The notes under the pieces are model-generated. The model was given only the letters and a program-made list of their open reading frames with translations. It searched no databases and was not told the origin of the DNA. From Candidatus Ozemobacteraceae bacterium (GTDB taxonomy: Bacteria; Muiribacteriota; Ozemobacteria; Ozemobacterales; Ozemobacteraceae), in assembly GCA_035373905.1 (NCBI GenBank), contig DAOSOK010000002.1, positions 1-64,000 of the forward strand: 64,000 bases of DNA. The letters run 5' to 3'. Within the stretch, counting starts at the first letter, position 1. The number at the start of each line of letters is the position of its first letter. Positions 1 through 9,324 of this stretch are shown here, one piece after another. The position numbers and the translations under genes are program-made.

Positions 1-413
1 CCCAAATTCAACATCTACGTTAACACCCCCAACTGAACATACAAGACGAGTAGTAATCCCTCCAGACAGATATGGCACAGCCATTCGCCCTGAGCCTGTC
101 GAAGGGCGAGTGCATTCGTGCTTCGACAAGCTCAGCACGAACGGTATCGAGTATGGGATGATCGTCGTGTTACCTGTGAGACGAGTAGTAAGATGCTCCG
201 AGACCAGCACCGAAAGCTGTTTGCGGCCGATCTTGGCGTTGTACCGGACATCCACCGGGAAGGCGGGGGGGGGAAAGAATTCGGGTGAAGTCTCCGTTTT
301 TTTCGTTTTCCGGACGATGCGAGAGGATTCTATGTCCTCATTCTACATCAATACCGGTTCCATGCACAGACGCCGCATTCAGGAGACGGGCAGAAAATAT
401 ACATACTGAAATA
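1..413. repeat. Gene-free stretch with composite REP-like repeat (copy 1)
   Basis: I see no credible gene here. Positions 83-110 and 115-144 are two facing palindromic units (cores CTGAGCCTGTCGAAG and CTTCGACAAGCTCAGCACGA). A longer flank to about 191 ends in GAGACGAGTAGTA, and the same 12-mer AGACGAGTAGTA also occurs at 44-55. The whole block recurs inverted at 39336-39450 and in related form at 40867-41053 and 49530-49596. The 3' end (391-420) holds an AT-rich box at the end of the next gene. Short open frames across this block are repeat-derived and not counted as genes. Confidence 0.75.
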
Positions 414-1367
414 TCAAAGTGAAAGAGCTTCTGAAATTGCGATGTCCGACTCCTCGGCCGTCAGGGGGCGCGGGTAGTTGTACATGACGCCGCCCGGCCG
501 CTCGTTGTAATAGGGGCGGTTGCAGGCGCCGCACCCGGACGTCCGAAAGGCGAGCCCGTCTGAGAGGAGGCGCCTGAGAGCGTGCGGCGGCAGGCCGAAA
601 TCGACGAGCAGACCGTCCCTGAAGACGGCCCGGTCGATGGTTACTGATCCGTTGCGTCGCAGCCAACGCCAGGCTTGGAGTCTTCGATACGAGGACGGAG
701 GCGGCGGACTGCCGCTTCCGTTCGTCGGCGTGAAGGCGAACAGGGCGATATCCCCGCCGGCGTCCATCAGCGCGTCCATCCGCCGTATGAACGTTTCCTC
801 GGAATCGCCGAGGCCGGCGATCAGGTGGACCTCGACCCGGCCGGGCCATGCCCTGCACAGGTCCAGCACGGCCGGGTAATCGGCGTCGTGCCGTCGCTTT
901 TTGTGCTGCTGATAGGTGTCGGCGCCGGCCGCGTCGAGACCGATCCCGACGTGGTCGACCCCCTGGCCGAGCAGCCGCGCGGCAAGCGCGGTCTGCGACG
1001 GGTGGATGGTCACGCTGAGGGTGAAATGCCGGTCTATAAAATATTTTGAAATATCTATCAGCGACTCTTCCGTGTCGGGGTTCCATCCGGTCTGCATGCA
1101 GACGCGCCCGAACGGTCTGGGTTCGCGCGACAGCGCGTCGATGACGGTTTCCGTTGGAAATTCCGGCCAGACGATGCGGGAAAGCCGCTGAGTCTCGAGA
1201 TTGCCGTTAGCGCGCGGGCAGAAACTGCATGCTCCATGACAACCGGTGTCCCAGAGCAGATATGCGGTCGTCGGCGGCGCGTCCTGGGTGCCGCGCTTGA
1301 GGCCGAGCACGAGCGCCGTGCCGTAGCTGACCCTGATCTTTTCCGGATTCATCGGGCCGTCAGGCAT
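414..1367 (-). CDS. Radical SAM protein, LipS-like (possible lipoyl synthase component)
   Basis: This 317-aa protein has a CX3CX2C radical-SAM cluster motif (CHGACSFC, about residues 43-50) and a C-terminal Cys pair, SGCGAC, followed by NRPYYNERPGG, which may bind an auxiliary Fe-S cluster. It is the last gene of a co-directional run, and its ATG overlaps the end of the upstream radical-SAM gene by 8 nt, so the two are probably translationally coupled and work together. From memory, the two sequences resemble the two-protein lipoyl synthases LipS1/LipS2, which insert the two sulfurs into octanoyl groups; this is family recall, not an alignment. An AT-rich box at 1033-1059 lies inside the frame and encodes an Ile/Lys/Tyr/Phe patch. 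It could instead be another BioB/LipA-like sulfur-inserting or methyltransferring enzyme. Confidence 0.7.
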   Translation of the reverse strand: MPDGPMNPEKIRVSYGTALVLGLKRGTQDAPPTTAYLLWDTGCHGACSFCPRANGNLETQRLSRIVWPEFPTETVIDALSREPRPFGRVCMQTGWNPDTEESLIDISKYFIDRHFTLSVTIHPSQTALAARLLGQGVDHVGIGLDAAGADTYQQHKKRRHDADYPAVLDLCRAWPGRVEVHLIAGLGDSEETFIRRMDALMDAGGDIALFAFTPTNGSGSPPPPSSYRRLQAWRWLRRNGSVTIDRAVFRDGLLVDFGLPPHALRRLLSDGLAFRTSGCGACNRPYYNERPGGVMYNYPRPLTAEESDIAISEALSL

Positions 1368-2274
1368 ACTCGAGCGAGCAGCACTCGGTCTGTTCCTCGA
1401 CCTGAACGCCGTGCTCCGCGAGAATTCGGACGAATTCGTGCTCGGGCATTACGATGACGCGCGCCCCGGCCACCCAGGCCAGAACATCGAACCGGCGGCG
1501 ATAGAGCCCGGACGGCCGCATGCAGCCGAGGTGGATCGGGCAGGCAAGCCGCGCGGCCGCGTCCGCGATGATAGCGACGGCTTCGTGAATATCCGGGGCC
1601 TGCCTGTCTGCATACGGCGTGTTCTGGGTGGGGCGGAACACGAGAAACGTCAGGGCGGCCGGTGGATTGGCTGCGAGAAAGTCGATCACGTGGGGTTCGC
1701 CCGAGATGGCACCGCCGCGAAGGCCCAGCGTCAGATGCGGAACCACCCGGAAATGTCGCGCCAGTTCGAGGTAACAGGCCTCGATCTCGGAAACCGGCCG
1801 GGAAAGGCCGTACACTTCTCGAACCGTTTCCGCGTCGCCGGCGAGATCGTAGGAAACCGTGACGGGCCGCCCCTTGAGCGGAAGGAGCGACTCGGCCCCC
1901 TGGACGCCGACGTGAAGGTTCAGCCCCGCTTCCGCAGGCATGCGCAGAATCCTGTCGATATGCCCCGAAAGGGGAACGCGGCCGGAGCAGTCGCTTCCTC
2001 CGCTGATCAGAAACGAGCGGAACGTTTCGTAATCGCTGCTGTCGAGCGCCGAAAGGGGACGCATCGCCTCGAGATAGTGGCCGTTGCAGTGGGAGCAACG
2101 AAGCTCGCATTGCGGGCCCGTGACGGAAACCGCGAGCGTTCGATGCGGCCTCGATCGTCGGAGAAGCAGGGGGCGGTTCGAAGCGGCATTCCAAAGGCGA
2201 TCGAAGAGGGGGTGATCCTCCGGGGGGAGGAGCGATCCGAGCGCCCGGCGAAGCGCATCGAGCCGTTGACTCAT
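1360..2274 (-). CDS. Radical SAM protein, LipS-like partner
   Basis: This 304-aa protein carries the radical-SAM motif CELRCSHC (CX3CX2C, about residues 57-64) after a short N-terminal helix region, followed by a TIM-barrel-like pattern. It lies 10 nt after pilB and overlaps the next radical-SAM gene by 8 nt. The GPQCELRCSHCNGHYL context is typical of a family usually annotated only as radical SAM that tends to occur with a second SAM protein having a CX3CX2C and an NERPGG tail, as here. The likely joint role is lipoyl (dithiolane) formation, but the substrate is inferred, not shown. A GAGG ribosome site sits about 10 nt before the ATG. Confidence 0.7.
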   Translation of the reverse strand: MSQRLDALRRALGSLLPPEDHPLFDRLWNAASNRPLLLRRSRPHRTLAVSVTGPQCELRCSHCNGHYLEAMRPLSALDSSDYETFRSFLISGGSDCSGRVPLSGHIDRILRMPAEAGLNLHVGVQGAESLLPLKGRPVTVSYDLAGDAETVREVYGLSRPVSEIEACYLELARHFRVVPHLTLGLRGGAISGEPHVIDFLAANPPAALTFLVFRPTQNTPYADRQAPDIHEAVAIIADAAARLACPIHLGCMRPSGLYRRRFDVLAWVAGARVIVMPEHEFVRILAEHGVQVEEQTECCSLEYA

Positions 2275-2284
2275 GGATGGAGCC

Positions 2285-4057
2285 TCAGATCTCGTCTTCG
2301 GCCGAAACCCGGATGACTTCCTCGAGAGTCGTCAACCCGCGCAGCACCTTCGCGAGGCCGTCCTGGCGCAACGTGCGCATGCCCTGCTTCATTGCTTCGT
2401 TCTTGATGACGCTGGTCGGAGACTTCTCGACGATCAGTTCCTTGATGCGCTCGTTTGGGATGAGCAGTTCGCTGACGGTCGTGCGGCCTTTGTAGCCCGT
2501 CTTGTTGCACTGCTCGCAGCCTTCGCCGGAATACACGTGCGTCTTGCCGGCCTGATACAGAAGCTTGCTGTGCTTGATGATGCCGGCGGAGGGAACGAAC
2601 TCCTTCTTGCAGTTCTCGCAGATGAGTCGGCAGAGACGCTGCGCCATGACGCCGATGATCGAGCTGGCGACGAGGAACGGTTCGGTCCCCATGTCGATGA
2701 GTCGAGTCATGGCGCCGGCCGCGTCGTTGGTGTGAAGTGTCGAAAAGACGAGATGGCCGGTCAAGGCCGCCCGGATGGAAATTTCGGCGGTGTCGACGTC
2801 GCGTATTTCGCCGACCATGATGACGTCGGGATCCTGCCGGAGGATCGAGCGGAGGCCGCCGGCGAAGCTGAAGCCGGCTTTCGGGTTGATCTGGCCTTGG
2901 TTGATGCCGGCGAGCTGATACTCGACCGGATCTTCGATCGTCACGATGTTGATGGCCGGGTCCTTGATCCGCATCAGCGAGGCATACAGGGTCGAGGTCT
3001 TGCCGCTTCCGGTGGGGCCGGTCACGAGGATGATGCCGTTGGGCTTGCTCAGCAGCGTCTGGAATTTGATCAGCACGTCGTCGGCGAACCCGAGATCCTC
3101 GAGACCGAACAGAACGCGGCTCTTGTCAAGAATACGCATGACTATTTTTTCGCCGCGAAGGGTCGGATAGGTTGAGACGCGGAGGTCGATTTCGCGCCCC
3201 TCGTGGTTGAGCTTGATGCGGCCGTCCTGCGGAACGCGCTTCTCGGCGATGTCGAGCTCGGCCATGACCTTGCACCGCGAGATCGTCGCGGCCTCGAGGT
3301 TCTTCGGCAGCGCCATGACCTCCTGCAGCATGCCGTCGATGCGGAAGCGCGTGCGCATTACCGTGTCGTCGGGTTCGATATGGATGTCCGACGCCTTTTC
3401 TTTGATCGCGCGCATGATAATCAGGTTGACCAGCTGGATGATGTTCGCCTGATCGGCCGCGGAGAGATCGATGACCGCACCCTGGTGGCCGATACCGGGC
3501 TTCGCGCCCGTTCCCTGGATCTTCTTGGCGAACTCCTGGAGGCTCGAGCCCGACTTCAGATCGACGCCCGCCGCTGAACCGGCGCCGGTCGCGGGCTGCT
3601 GGGCGTCCGTGGCCGGCGAGATGCCGCCGTAGAACTGGTCGAGCGCCTCCTGGATCTCGGTCATGGTCGTGACGAGCGGTTTGATGTCGCAGTTCGTCGT
3701 ATACTTGAGATTATCGATCAGAAACGAGTCGAGCGGATCGACCATCGCGACGGTGAGCGAACCCTTCACGCGCAGGAGCGCGATGCAGTGATACTTCCGG
3801 GCGATGTTCTCGGGGATGATCTTGACGATCTTCGGGTCGATGACGTAGTTGCGGAGGTTTGCGTAACTGAAGTTGAGCTTGCTCCCGAGGAAATCGAGAA
3901 GCTGCTGCTCCTTCAGATACTCGAGCCGAAGCAGGGTGAAGCCAAGAGTGTCGCTGGTCCGCTTCTGTTCGGCGAGCGCGGTCTTGAGCTGCTCTTCCGT
4001 GATCAGTTTCTCGCTGACGAGCGACTCGCCGAGGAGACGTTTCTCGATACGCGCCAT
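2285..4057 (-). CDS. pilB: Type IV pilus assembly / type II secretion ATPase PilB (GspE family)
   Basis: At 590 aa this is full length for a PilB-type hexameric ATPase that powers pilus extension at the inner membrane. An N-terminal MshEN/T2SSE_N region (residues 1-150) precedes the ATPase core with Walker A GPTGSGKTSTLYA, Asp/His boxes and Walker B RQDPDVIMVGEIRD. A zinc-type tetracysteine (CENC ... CEQC) follows near residues 500-540, as in PilB/GspE. Its usual partner PilC is far away at 49.7-50.9 kb. It sits 12 nt after the MCP/PilZ gene and 10 nt before the radical-SAM pair in one minus-strand run, so pilus motor and signalling protein are probably co-transcribed. GspE cannot be excluded, but no other T2SS gene is near. 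Confidence 0.92.
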   Translation of the reverse strand: MARIEKRLLGESLVSEKLITEEQLKTALAEQKRTSDTLGFTLLRLEYLKEQQLLDFLGSKLNFSYANLRNYVIDPKIVKIIPENIARKYHCIALLRVKGSLTVAMVDPLDSFLIDNLKYTTNCDIKPLVTTMTEIQEALDQFYGGISPATDAQQPATGAGSAAGVDLKSGSSLQEFAKKIQGTGAKPGIGHQGAVIDLSAADQANIIQLVNLIIMRAIKEKASDIHIEPDDTVMRTRFRIDGMLQEVMALPKNLEAATISRCKVMAELDIAEKRVPQDGRIKLNHEGREIDLRVSTYPTLRGEKIVMRILDKSRVLFGLEDLGFADDVLIKFQTLLSKPNGIILVTGPTGSGKTSTLYASLMRIKDPAINIVTIEDPVEYQLAGINQGQINPKAGFSFAGGLRSILRQDPDVIMVGEIRDVDTAEISIRAALTGHLVFSTLHTNDAAGAMTRLIDMGTEPFLVASSIIGVMAQRLCRLICENCKKEFVPSAGIIKHSKLLYQAGKTHVYSGEGCEQCNKTGYKGRTTVSELLIPNERIKELIVEKSPTSVIKNEAMKQGMRTLRQDGLAKVLRGLTTLEEVIRVSAEDEI

Positions 4058-4069
4058 CGAATCGGTACC

Positions 4070-5779
4070 TCAGATTTCGAGTGTGATGCCCAGGTTCTGC
4101 TCGAACTGGCGCTGGGCGTTGAGGACGAAGTCCACGATCACCTTTTCGTGGTCGGGGGAAACGTTGTTGAACGAGATGATGCCCTCGTATGCCTCTTTGC
4201 CCACGGCGTCATCGGAGGCCGACGTCGACCTGCGGAGCCTCACGAGGCGCCCCTGGACACCCTGGATGAACTGACTGCCGAGTTGGAAGGCGAAGATGAT
4301 GTATTTGCCCTGCTCGATATCCTCGGTCGTTTCCATGAGACAACCGCCGGCCGACAGGTTGGTGATGACGCCGCGCATCTCGTAGTCGCCGCTGCTGAGC
4401 GTGCCGTCGATGAGTTCGCCCGAGAGCAGCACCTTGAACTTGCAGGGAATGCGCGTCTCGGTGCGCACGAACGCGCGTTTGTTCGCGCCTTCGACCTTGA
4501 ACTTGAACGGCACGAGGGCGTTCTGGAAAATGTCCGACAGGGTGCGCAACTCGCGGGCCGAACTCGTCGTCTGGTCGACGATGACGGTGCGGCTGAGCGC
4601 GGTGCTCGCGACGTTTTGTATCTGTTGCGATATCTGGTCGGTGATCTTGGAGATCGTGTTCACCTTCTGGTACATGACGTCGGACGTCTGGCTCTGCCGG
4701 TCGGCCGAGTCGCTGATGTCCTTGATGATGACGTTGAGCTTGAGGGCCGTGTCGACCATGTTACTGAGGCTCGTGTCGACGGCGCTGATCACGTCCATGC
4801 CCTCGTACACCTTGTTGGTGTTCGATCGCATCATCTCGGCCGCGTTCTCGGTTTTGACGAGAATGTCGTTGATGAGGGTGTTGATCTTCTTCGACGACTC
4901 GGCCGAGCCGCGTGCGAGCTTGCGCACCTCGTCGGCGACGACGGCGAATCCGCGGCCCTGCTCGCCGGCGCGCGCCGCTTCGATGGCGGCGTTCAGGGCG
5001 AGGAGATTCGTTTTCTCGGCGATGTTTGCGATCTCGGTCAGGATCGCGCCGATTTGCTTGCCGCGGTCGTTGAGATCGTTCACGAGATTCGCGGAGCCTT
5101 CGGTCAGCTCCTTGATGCGCATCATCTTCTCGACCGACTGCTTGACCGAGGTTTGTGTATTCTGCGCTATTTCAGCGACGCCCTGGCTGTCCTCGCGGGC
5201 GATGACGAGCTTCGAACTGATGTCCTTGCTGAGGCTGAAACTGCTTTCGAGCGAGGAGATGGTTTCGCGCAGGTTGCTGGCGTTGTCCACGGCGTTCTTG
5301 TTGATGCTGTCGACCTTGTCCACGATCTCCTTGATGACGGTCGAACTGATCTGGGCCGTGCGGTCAAGATCGATCGAGGCCTCTTCGAGCCTGAGGGAGA
5401 TCATCAGCACGCGTTTGAGGATCGAGACGACCACCTTGAACATCTGGTCGAAGATATCGAGTTCACGACTGAGGCCGGTTTTTTTGCTCGAGTAGCTCGC
5501 GCGCTGGAGGCCTACTTTCGTCTCGAGCTCGTCAAGAACGAGGTTGATAAGGCCCAGGATGATCTCGCGGCCGAACCAGCCGATCAGCAGACCGGCCCCG
5601 ACGCCGATTCCGAGGGTGGCGAGAATGAAACTGGTTTTGGCCGATGCGGCGACCTTCCCGATCGCAAGGCCGACGCCCGCGAAGGCGAGACCGGCGATTG
5701 CGCCGATGACGAAAGCGAATATCCAGACGTTGCGAAGCGAATCGGAGTTTTTGTTGATGACGATCGAGGAAAGCGCCAT
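4070..5779 (-). CDS. Methyl-accepting chemotaxis protein with C-terminal PilZ domain
   Basis: The start at 5779 overlaps the nusB stop as TGATG; longer upstream extensions run inside nusB. The 569-aa product has two N-terminal transmembrane segments (about residues 14-35 and 42-66) with almost no periplasmic loop, a long coiled coil, the MCP signalling hairpin (NLLALNAAIEAARAGEQGRG then FAVVADEVRKLA) and a C-terminal PilZ domain (RAFVRTETR ... NLSAGG). PilZ domains bind cyclic di-GMP through the RxxxR and N/DxSxGG motifs, both visible here. With no sensory ectodomain, its input is probably cytoplasmic c-di-GMP or another protein. Position directly before pilB suggests control of pilus-based motility. 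There is no cheA/cheW nearby. Confidence 0.9.
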   Translation of the reverse strand: MALSSIVINKNSDSLRNVWIFAFVIGAIAGLAFAGVGLAIGKVAASAKTSFILATLGIGVGAGLLIGWFGREIILGLINLVLDELETKVGLQRASYSSKKTGLSRELDIFDQMFKVVVSILKRVLMISLRLEEASIDLDRTAQISSTVIKEIVDKVDSINKNAVDNASNLRETISSLESSFSLSKDISSKLVIAREDSQGVAEIAQNTQTSVKQSVEKMMRIKELTEGSANLVNDLNDRGKQIGAILTEIANIAEKTNLLALNAAIEAARAGEQGRGFAVVADEVRKLARGSAESSKKINTLINDILVKTENAAEMMRSNTNKVYEGMDVISAVDTSLSNMVDTALKLNVIIKDISDSADRQSQTSDVMYQKVNTISKITDQISQQIQNVASTALSRTVIVDQTTSSARELRTLSDIFQNALVPFKFKVEGANKRAFVRTETRIPCKFKVLLSGELIDGTLSSGDYEMRGVITNLSAGGCLMETTEDIEQGKYIIFAFQLGSQFIQGVQGRLVRLRRSTSASDDAVGKEAYEGIISFNNVSPDHEKVIVDFVLNAQRQFEQNLGITLEI

Positions 5780-6495
5780 CAGCCCTCTCCGTCGGTGCTC
5801 GTCTGGGATTCGCGCCGTCGCGCCTCGGTTTTGACAGGCTTCAGCTCGCGCTGGACCTTGTCGAGAATGCCGTTGACGAACTCGCAGCTCCGCTCGGTGG
5901 AAAACTTCTTCGCGAGTTCTATAGCTTCGTTGATGGAAACGTTGACCGGGATTTCCGGAAAGTGAAGGAGTTCGCAGGTCGCGAAGCGCAGAATGCAACG
6001 GTCGAGGCTAGCCATGCGGTCGAGCGACCAGTTGTCGGCGTAGCGGGAAAGGAGGCCGTCGATGGCCCCCTGATGCTCGAGGGTGCGATCCACGAGGGTG
6101 CGCGCGAACTGCTCGATCTCGAGGAGACTGTCGAATTTCTCGAAAGCGCGGCCGCAGAGCGCGCTAAGCTCGTCGGCCAGCCCGGGATACTCCCGGGTGA
6201 CGGGGAGGAACTCCTTCGCGGCCATCTCCACGGCCTGGCGCGCGCCAGCCTGATCACGCCTCGAGGAGATGAGACGGCCGGCAACGCCGTGGGCGAAGCC
6301 CTCGACGTCGCCGGCCGCCGGATCGTTCCCGACGAGACGCACTGCCGTTTCCCGGGCGAAACCTTCGATCGGCACCTGGTAGAGGTCTTCGGCGATCGCG
6401 TGCTCGATCGCCTCCCCGGGCGCCTGCTGCACCAGATCGATCTGATACAGCGCCTTCAGAGCGGTTTCCCTGGCTTTACGCCTTCGTGACGGCAT
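5779..6495 (-). CDS. nusB: Transcription antitermination factor NusB with long internal insertion
   Basis: The N terminus (RRRKARETALKALYQIDL) and C-terminal half (ASLDRCILRFATCELLHF, then VSINEAIELAKKFS and FVNGILDKV) are typical of NusB, which binds boxA RNA with NusE/S10 for antitermination of rRNA operons. The protein is 238 aa, about 90 aa longer than usual. The excess lies roughly at residues 35-115 between the first helix and the core, plus a short basic tail. The gene follows ppdK by 22 nt and its stop overlaps the start of the MCP gene, so it sits in a mixed operon. Confidence 0.9.
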   Translation of the reverse strand: MPSRRRKARETALKALYQIDLVQQAPGEAIEHAIAEDLYQVPIEGFARETAVRLVGNDPAAGDVEGFAHGVAGRLISSRRDQAGARQAVEMAAKEFLPVTREYPGLADELSALCGRAFEKFDSLLEIEQFARTLVDRTLEHQGAIDGLLSRYADNWSLDRMASLDRCILRFATCELLHFPEIPVNVSINEAIELAKKFSTERSCEFVNGILDKVQRELKPVKTEARRRESQTSTDGEG

Positions 6496-6517
6496 GTGCG
6501 GCTCTTCGGTCGTTCGC

Positions 6518-9295
6518 TCAGGCGTGAAGCGCCTTGAGCGGAGTGTGGTTCTGGTCCTTGAGCACCTTCTCGCGCAGCTCGCGATACTTCAGAGACGCGT
6601 GGGCGGCGGCGAGGCGGGCGATCGGCACGCGGAACGGGGAGCAGCTGACGTAGTCGAGGCCCTGCTTGAACAGGAACTCGACGGAGGCGGGGTCGCCGCC
6701 CTGCTCGCCGCAGATGCCGACCTTCAGCGTGGAGCGGGTCTTGCGGCCGCGTTCGACGCAGATCTGGATGAGCTGGCCGATGCCTTCCTGATCGACGGTC
6801 TGGAACGGATCGGCGTCGAGAATGCGCTTCTCGAGGTAGTCGTGCATGAAGCCGCCGATGTCGTCGCGGCTGAAGCCGAAGCCCATCTGGGTCAGGTCGT
6901 TGGTGCCGAACGAGAAGAACTCGCAGGTCTTGGCCATGCGATCGCCCAACAGCGCGGCGCGCGGGATCTCGATCATCGTGCCGTAATGGTAGTCGATCTT
7001 CTTCAGGCCGCTGCTCTTCAGCACTTCCTCATACACGCGGTCGACGATCTTCTTGGTGTAATCGAGTTCGCGCACGTCGCAGGTGACCGGAACCATGATC
7101 TCGGGGTGAACCTTCTTGCCGTCCTTCAGCAGCTCGGCCGAAGCCTCGAAGATCGCCCTGATCTGCATCTCGGAGATCTCGGGATAGGTGACGCCGAGGC
7201 GGACGCCGCGGTGACCCATCATCGGGTTGTTCTCGTGGAGGGCTTCACCGCGCTTCTTGATGTCCTCGACCTTGATCTTGAGGCTCTTGGCGAGCTCGGC
7301 CATCTTTTCTTCCGACTGCGGAACGAACTCGTGCAGCGGCGGATCGAGCAGGCGGAAGGTCACGGGCAGGCCTTCCATCTCGGCCAGGGTCGCCTTGATG
7401 TCCTTCTTCACGAACGGATACAGCTCGTCGAGAGCGGCCTTGCGCTCCTCGAGCGTGTTGGAGAGGATCATCTTGCGGAGCAGGAACAGGGGCTTGTCCG
7501 AGCCTTCGCCGTAGAACATGTGCTCGGTGCGGAACAGGCCGATGCCCTCGGCGCCGAACTGGCGGGCGATCTTCGCGTCGGCCGGCGTGTCGGCGTTCGT
7601 CCAGACCTGCATCTTGCGATGCTTGTCGACCATCTTCATGAACTTCTGGAAGCGCGGATTCTCGCTGGCGTCCATCATCTTCAGCTCGCCCTCGTAGACG
7701 AGGCCGCGGGTGCCGTTCAGGGTGATCAGGTCGCCTTCCTTGAAGGTCTTCTTGGAACCGGTGATTTTGAGCGTCTTGTGCTCGACGTCGGGGTGGAGCA
7801 TGCCGGCGCCGACGATGCAGCACTTGCCCCAGCCGCGGGCCACGAGAGCCGCGTGCGAGGTCATGCCGCCGCGGGCGGTCAGGATGCCCTGAGCCGCGCG
7901 CATGCCTTCGACGTCTTCGGGGTTCGTCTCTTCGCGCACGAGAATGGTCTTCTTGCCCTTCTTGGCCCAGGCGACGGCGTCGGCCGCGGTGAACACGATG
8001 TGGCCCGTGGCGCCGCCGGGGCCGGCGGGGAGACCCTTGGCGACCGGTTCGCTCTTCTTCTCGGCGGCCGGGTCAATGATCGGGTGGAGCAGCTCGTCGA
8101 GCTGGGCCGGCTTCACGCGCAGGACGGCCATTTCCTCGGTGATGAGCTTCTCTTCGAGCATATCCATCGCCATGTTCAGGGCGGCGGTGCCGGTGCGCTT
8201 GCCGCTGCGGCACTGGAGCATGTACAGCTTGCCTTCCTGGATCGTGAACTCGATGTCCTGCATGTCTTTGTAATGCGACTCGAGCTTGTTCCGGATATCG
8301 ACGAGCTGCTTGTAGGTCGAGGGCATCTCCTCTTCGAGGCTGCGGAGGTGCTTGTTCTGTTCGTTCTTGGTGTCGTTGTTCAGCGGGCTGGGGGTGCGGA
8401 TGCCGGCGACGACGTCCTCGCCCTGGGCGTTGACCAGCCACTCGCCGTAGAACTTGTTCTCGCCGTTGGCCGGGTTGCGGGTGAACGCCACGCCGGTGGC
8501 CGAGGTGTCACCCATGTTGCCGAACACCATGGCCTGGACGGTGACGGCCGTGCCCCACTCGTCCGGGATGCCCTCGATGCGGCGATAGGAGATGGCGCGC
8601 TTGCCGTTCCAGCTCTTGAACACGGCGCCGATGCCGCCCCACAGCTGTTCCATGTGGTCGTCCGGGAATTCCTTGCCCAGAACCTTCTTGACGTGGGCGC
8701 GGAAATCGCCGGCCAGCTTTTCGAGTTCTTCGGCGGTCAGGTCGGTGTCGGACTTGTAGCCCTTCTTGGCCTTGATCTCGTGGAGCATGTCGTCGAGCTG
8801 CTTGCGGATGCCCTTGCCCTCGGCGGGCTCGATGCCTTCAGCCTTCTCCATGACGACGTCGGAATACATCATGATCAGGCGGCGGTAGGCGTCCCAGACG
8901 AAGCGCGGATTGTTGGTCTTCTTGATCAGCGCGGGGATCGTCTTGGTCGTCAGACCGACGTTCAGAACGGTTTCCATCATGCCGGGCATCGACTGGCGGG
9001 CGCCCGAGCGGCAGGAGAGCAGGAGCGGGTTGGTGGTGTCGCCGAACTTCATTCCCATCGTCTCTTCGATCGCCTTCAGGCCGGTCTTGACCTGCGCGTC
9101 GAGATCCTTGGGATACTTGCTGCCGAGCTGGAAATACTCGGTACAGCATTCGGTGGTCACGGTGAAACCGGCCGGGACCGGCAGCCCGATGTGGCACATC
9201 TCGGCAAGATTCGCGCCCTTGCCGCCGAGGAGATCCTTCATGTTCTCGCGGCCATCGGCCTTCCCGCCACCGAAAACGTATACGTATTTGTTCAT
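6518..9295 (-). CDS. ppdK: Pyruvate, phosphate dikinase
   Basis: The 925-aa enzyme interconverts pyruvate, ATP and phosphate with PEP, AMP and PPi. The ATG at 9295 has an AGGAGGG ribosome site 10 nt upstream and gives the family start MNKYVYVFGGG. Domains in order: ATP-grasp nucleotide-binding (GGKGANLAEM; DWRGSR-type region), a swivelling phosphohistidine domain with catalytic His in GGMTSHAALVARGWGK, and the PEP/pyruvate barrel with FGTNDLTQMGFGFSRDD and CGEQGGDP. Length matches bacterial PPDK. The bifunctional regulator of this enzyme lies at 15634-16476. In anaerobes PPDK often works glycolytically with PPi recycling. The long open frame on the opposite strand is a codon-bias shadow. Confidence 0.97.
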   Translation of the reverse strand: MNKYVYVFGGGKADGRENMKDLLGGKGANLAEMCHIGLPVPAGFTVTTECCTEYFQLGSKYPKDLDAQVKTGLKAIEETMGMKFGDTTNPLLLSCRSGARQSMPGMMETVLNVGLTTKTIPALIKKTNNPRFVWDAYRRLIMMYSDVVMEKAEGIEPAEGKGIRKQLDDMLHEIKAKKGYKSDTDLTAEELEKLAGDFRAHVKKVLGKEFPDDHMEQLWGGIGAVFKSWNGKRAISYRRIEGIPDEWGTAVTVQAMVFGNMGDTSATGVAFTRNPANGENKFYGEWLVNAQGEDVVAGIRTPSPLNNDTKNEQNKHLRSLEEEMPSTYKQLVDIRNKLESHYKDMQDIEFTIQEGKLYMLQCRSGKRTGTAALNMAMDMLEEKLITEEMAVLRVKPAQLDELLHPIIDPAAEKKSEPVAKGLPAGPGGATGHIVFTAADAVAWAKKGKKTILVREETNPEDVEGMRAAQGILTARGGMTSHAALVARGWGKCCIVGAGMLHPDVEHKTLKITGSKKTFKEGDLITLNGTRGLVYEGELKMMDASENPRFQKFMKMVDKHRKMQVWTNADTPADAKIARQFGAEGIGLFRTEHMFYGEGSDKPLFLLRKMILSNTLEERKAALDELYPFVKKDIKATLAEMEGLPVTFRLLDPPLHEFVPQSEEKMAELAKSLKIKVEDIKKRGEALHENNPMMGHRGVRLGVTYPEISEMQIRAIFEASAELLKDGKKVHPEIMVPVTCDVRELDYTKKIVDRVYEEVLKSSGLKKIDYHYGTMIEIPRAALLGDRMAKTCEFFSFGTNDLTQMGFGFSRDDIGGFMHDYLEKRILDADPFQTVDQEGIGQLIQICVERGRKTRSTLKVGICGEQGGDPASVEFLFKQGLDYVSCSPFRVPIARLAAAHASLKYRELREKVLKDQNHTPLKALHA

Positions 9296-9324
9296 CCCAG
9301 GTGCCCTCCTATGATTTCTGACCT

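Noticed and set aside
110..409. A 99-codon plus-strand frame near the window start
   Set aside because: It begins inside the REP-like repeat and has no ribosome site or recognisable sequence.
3788..5965. A 725-codon plus-strand frame opposite pilB and the MCP gene
   Set aside because: It is a shadow of two well-supported genes, has Asp/Leu/Val/Arg-rich composition and has no domain signature.
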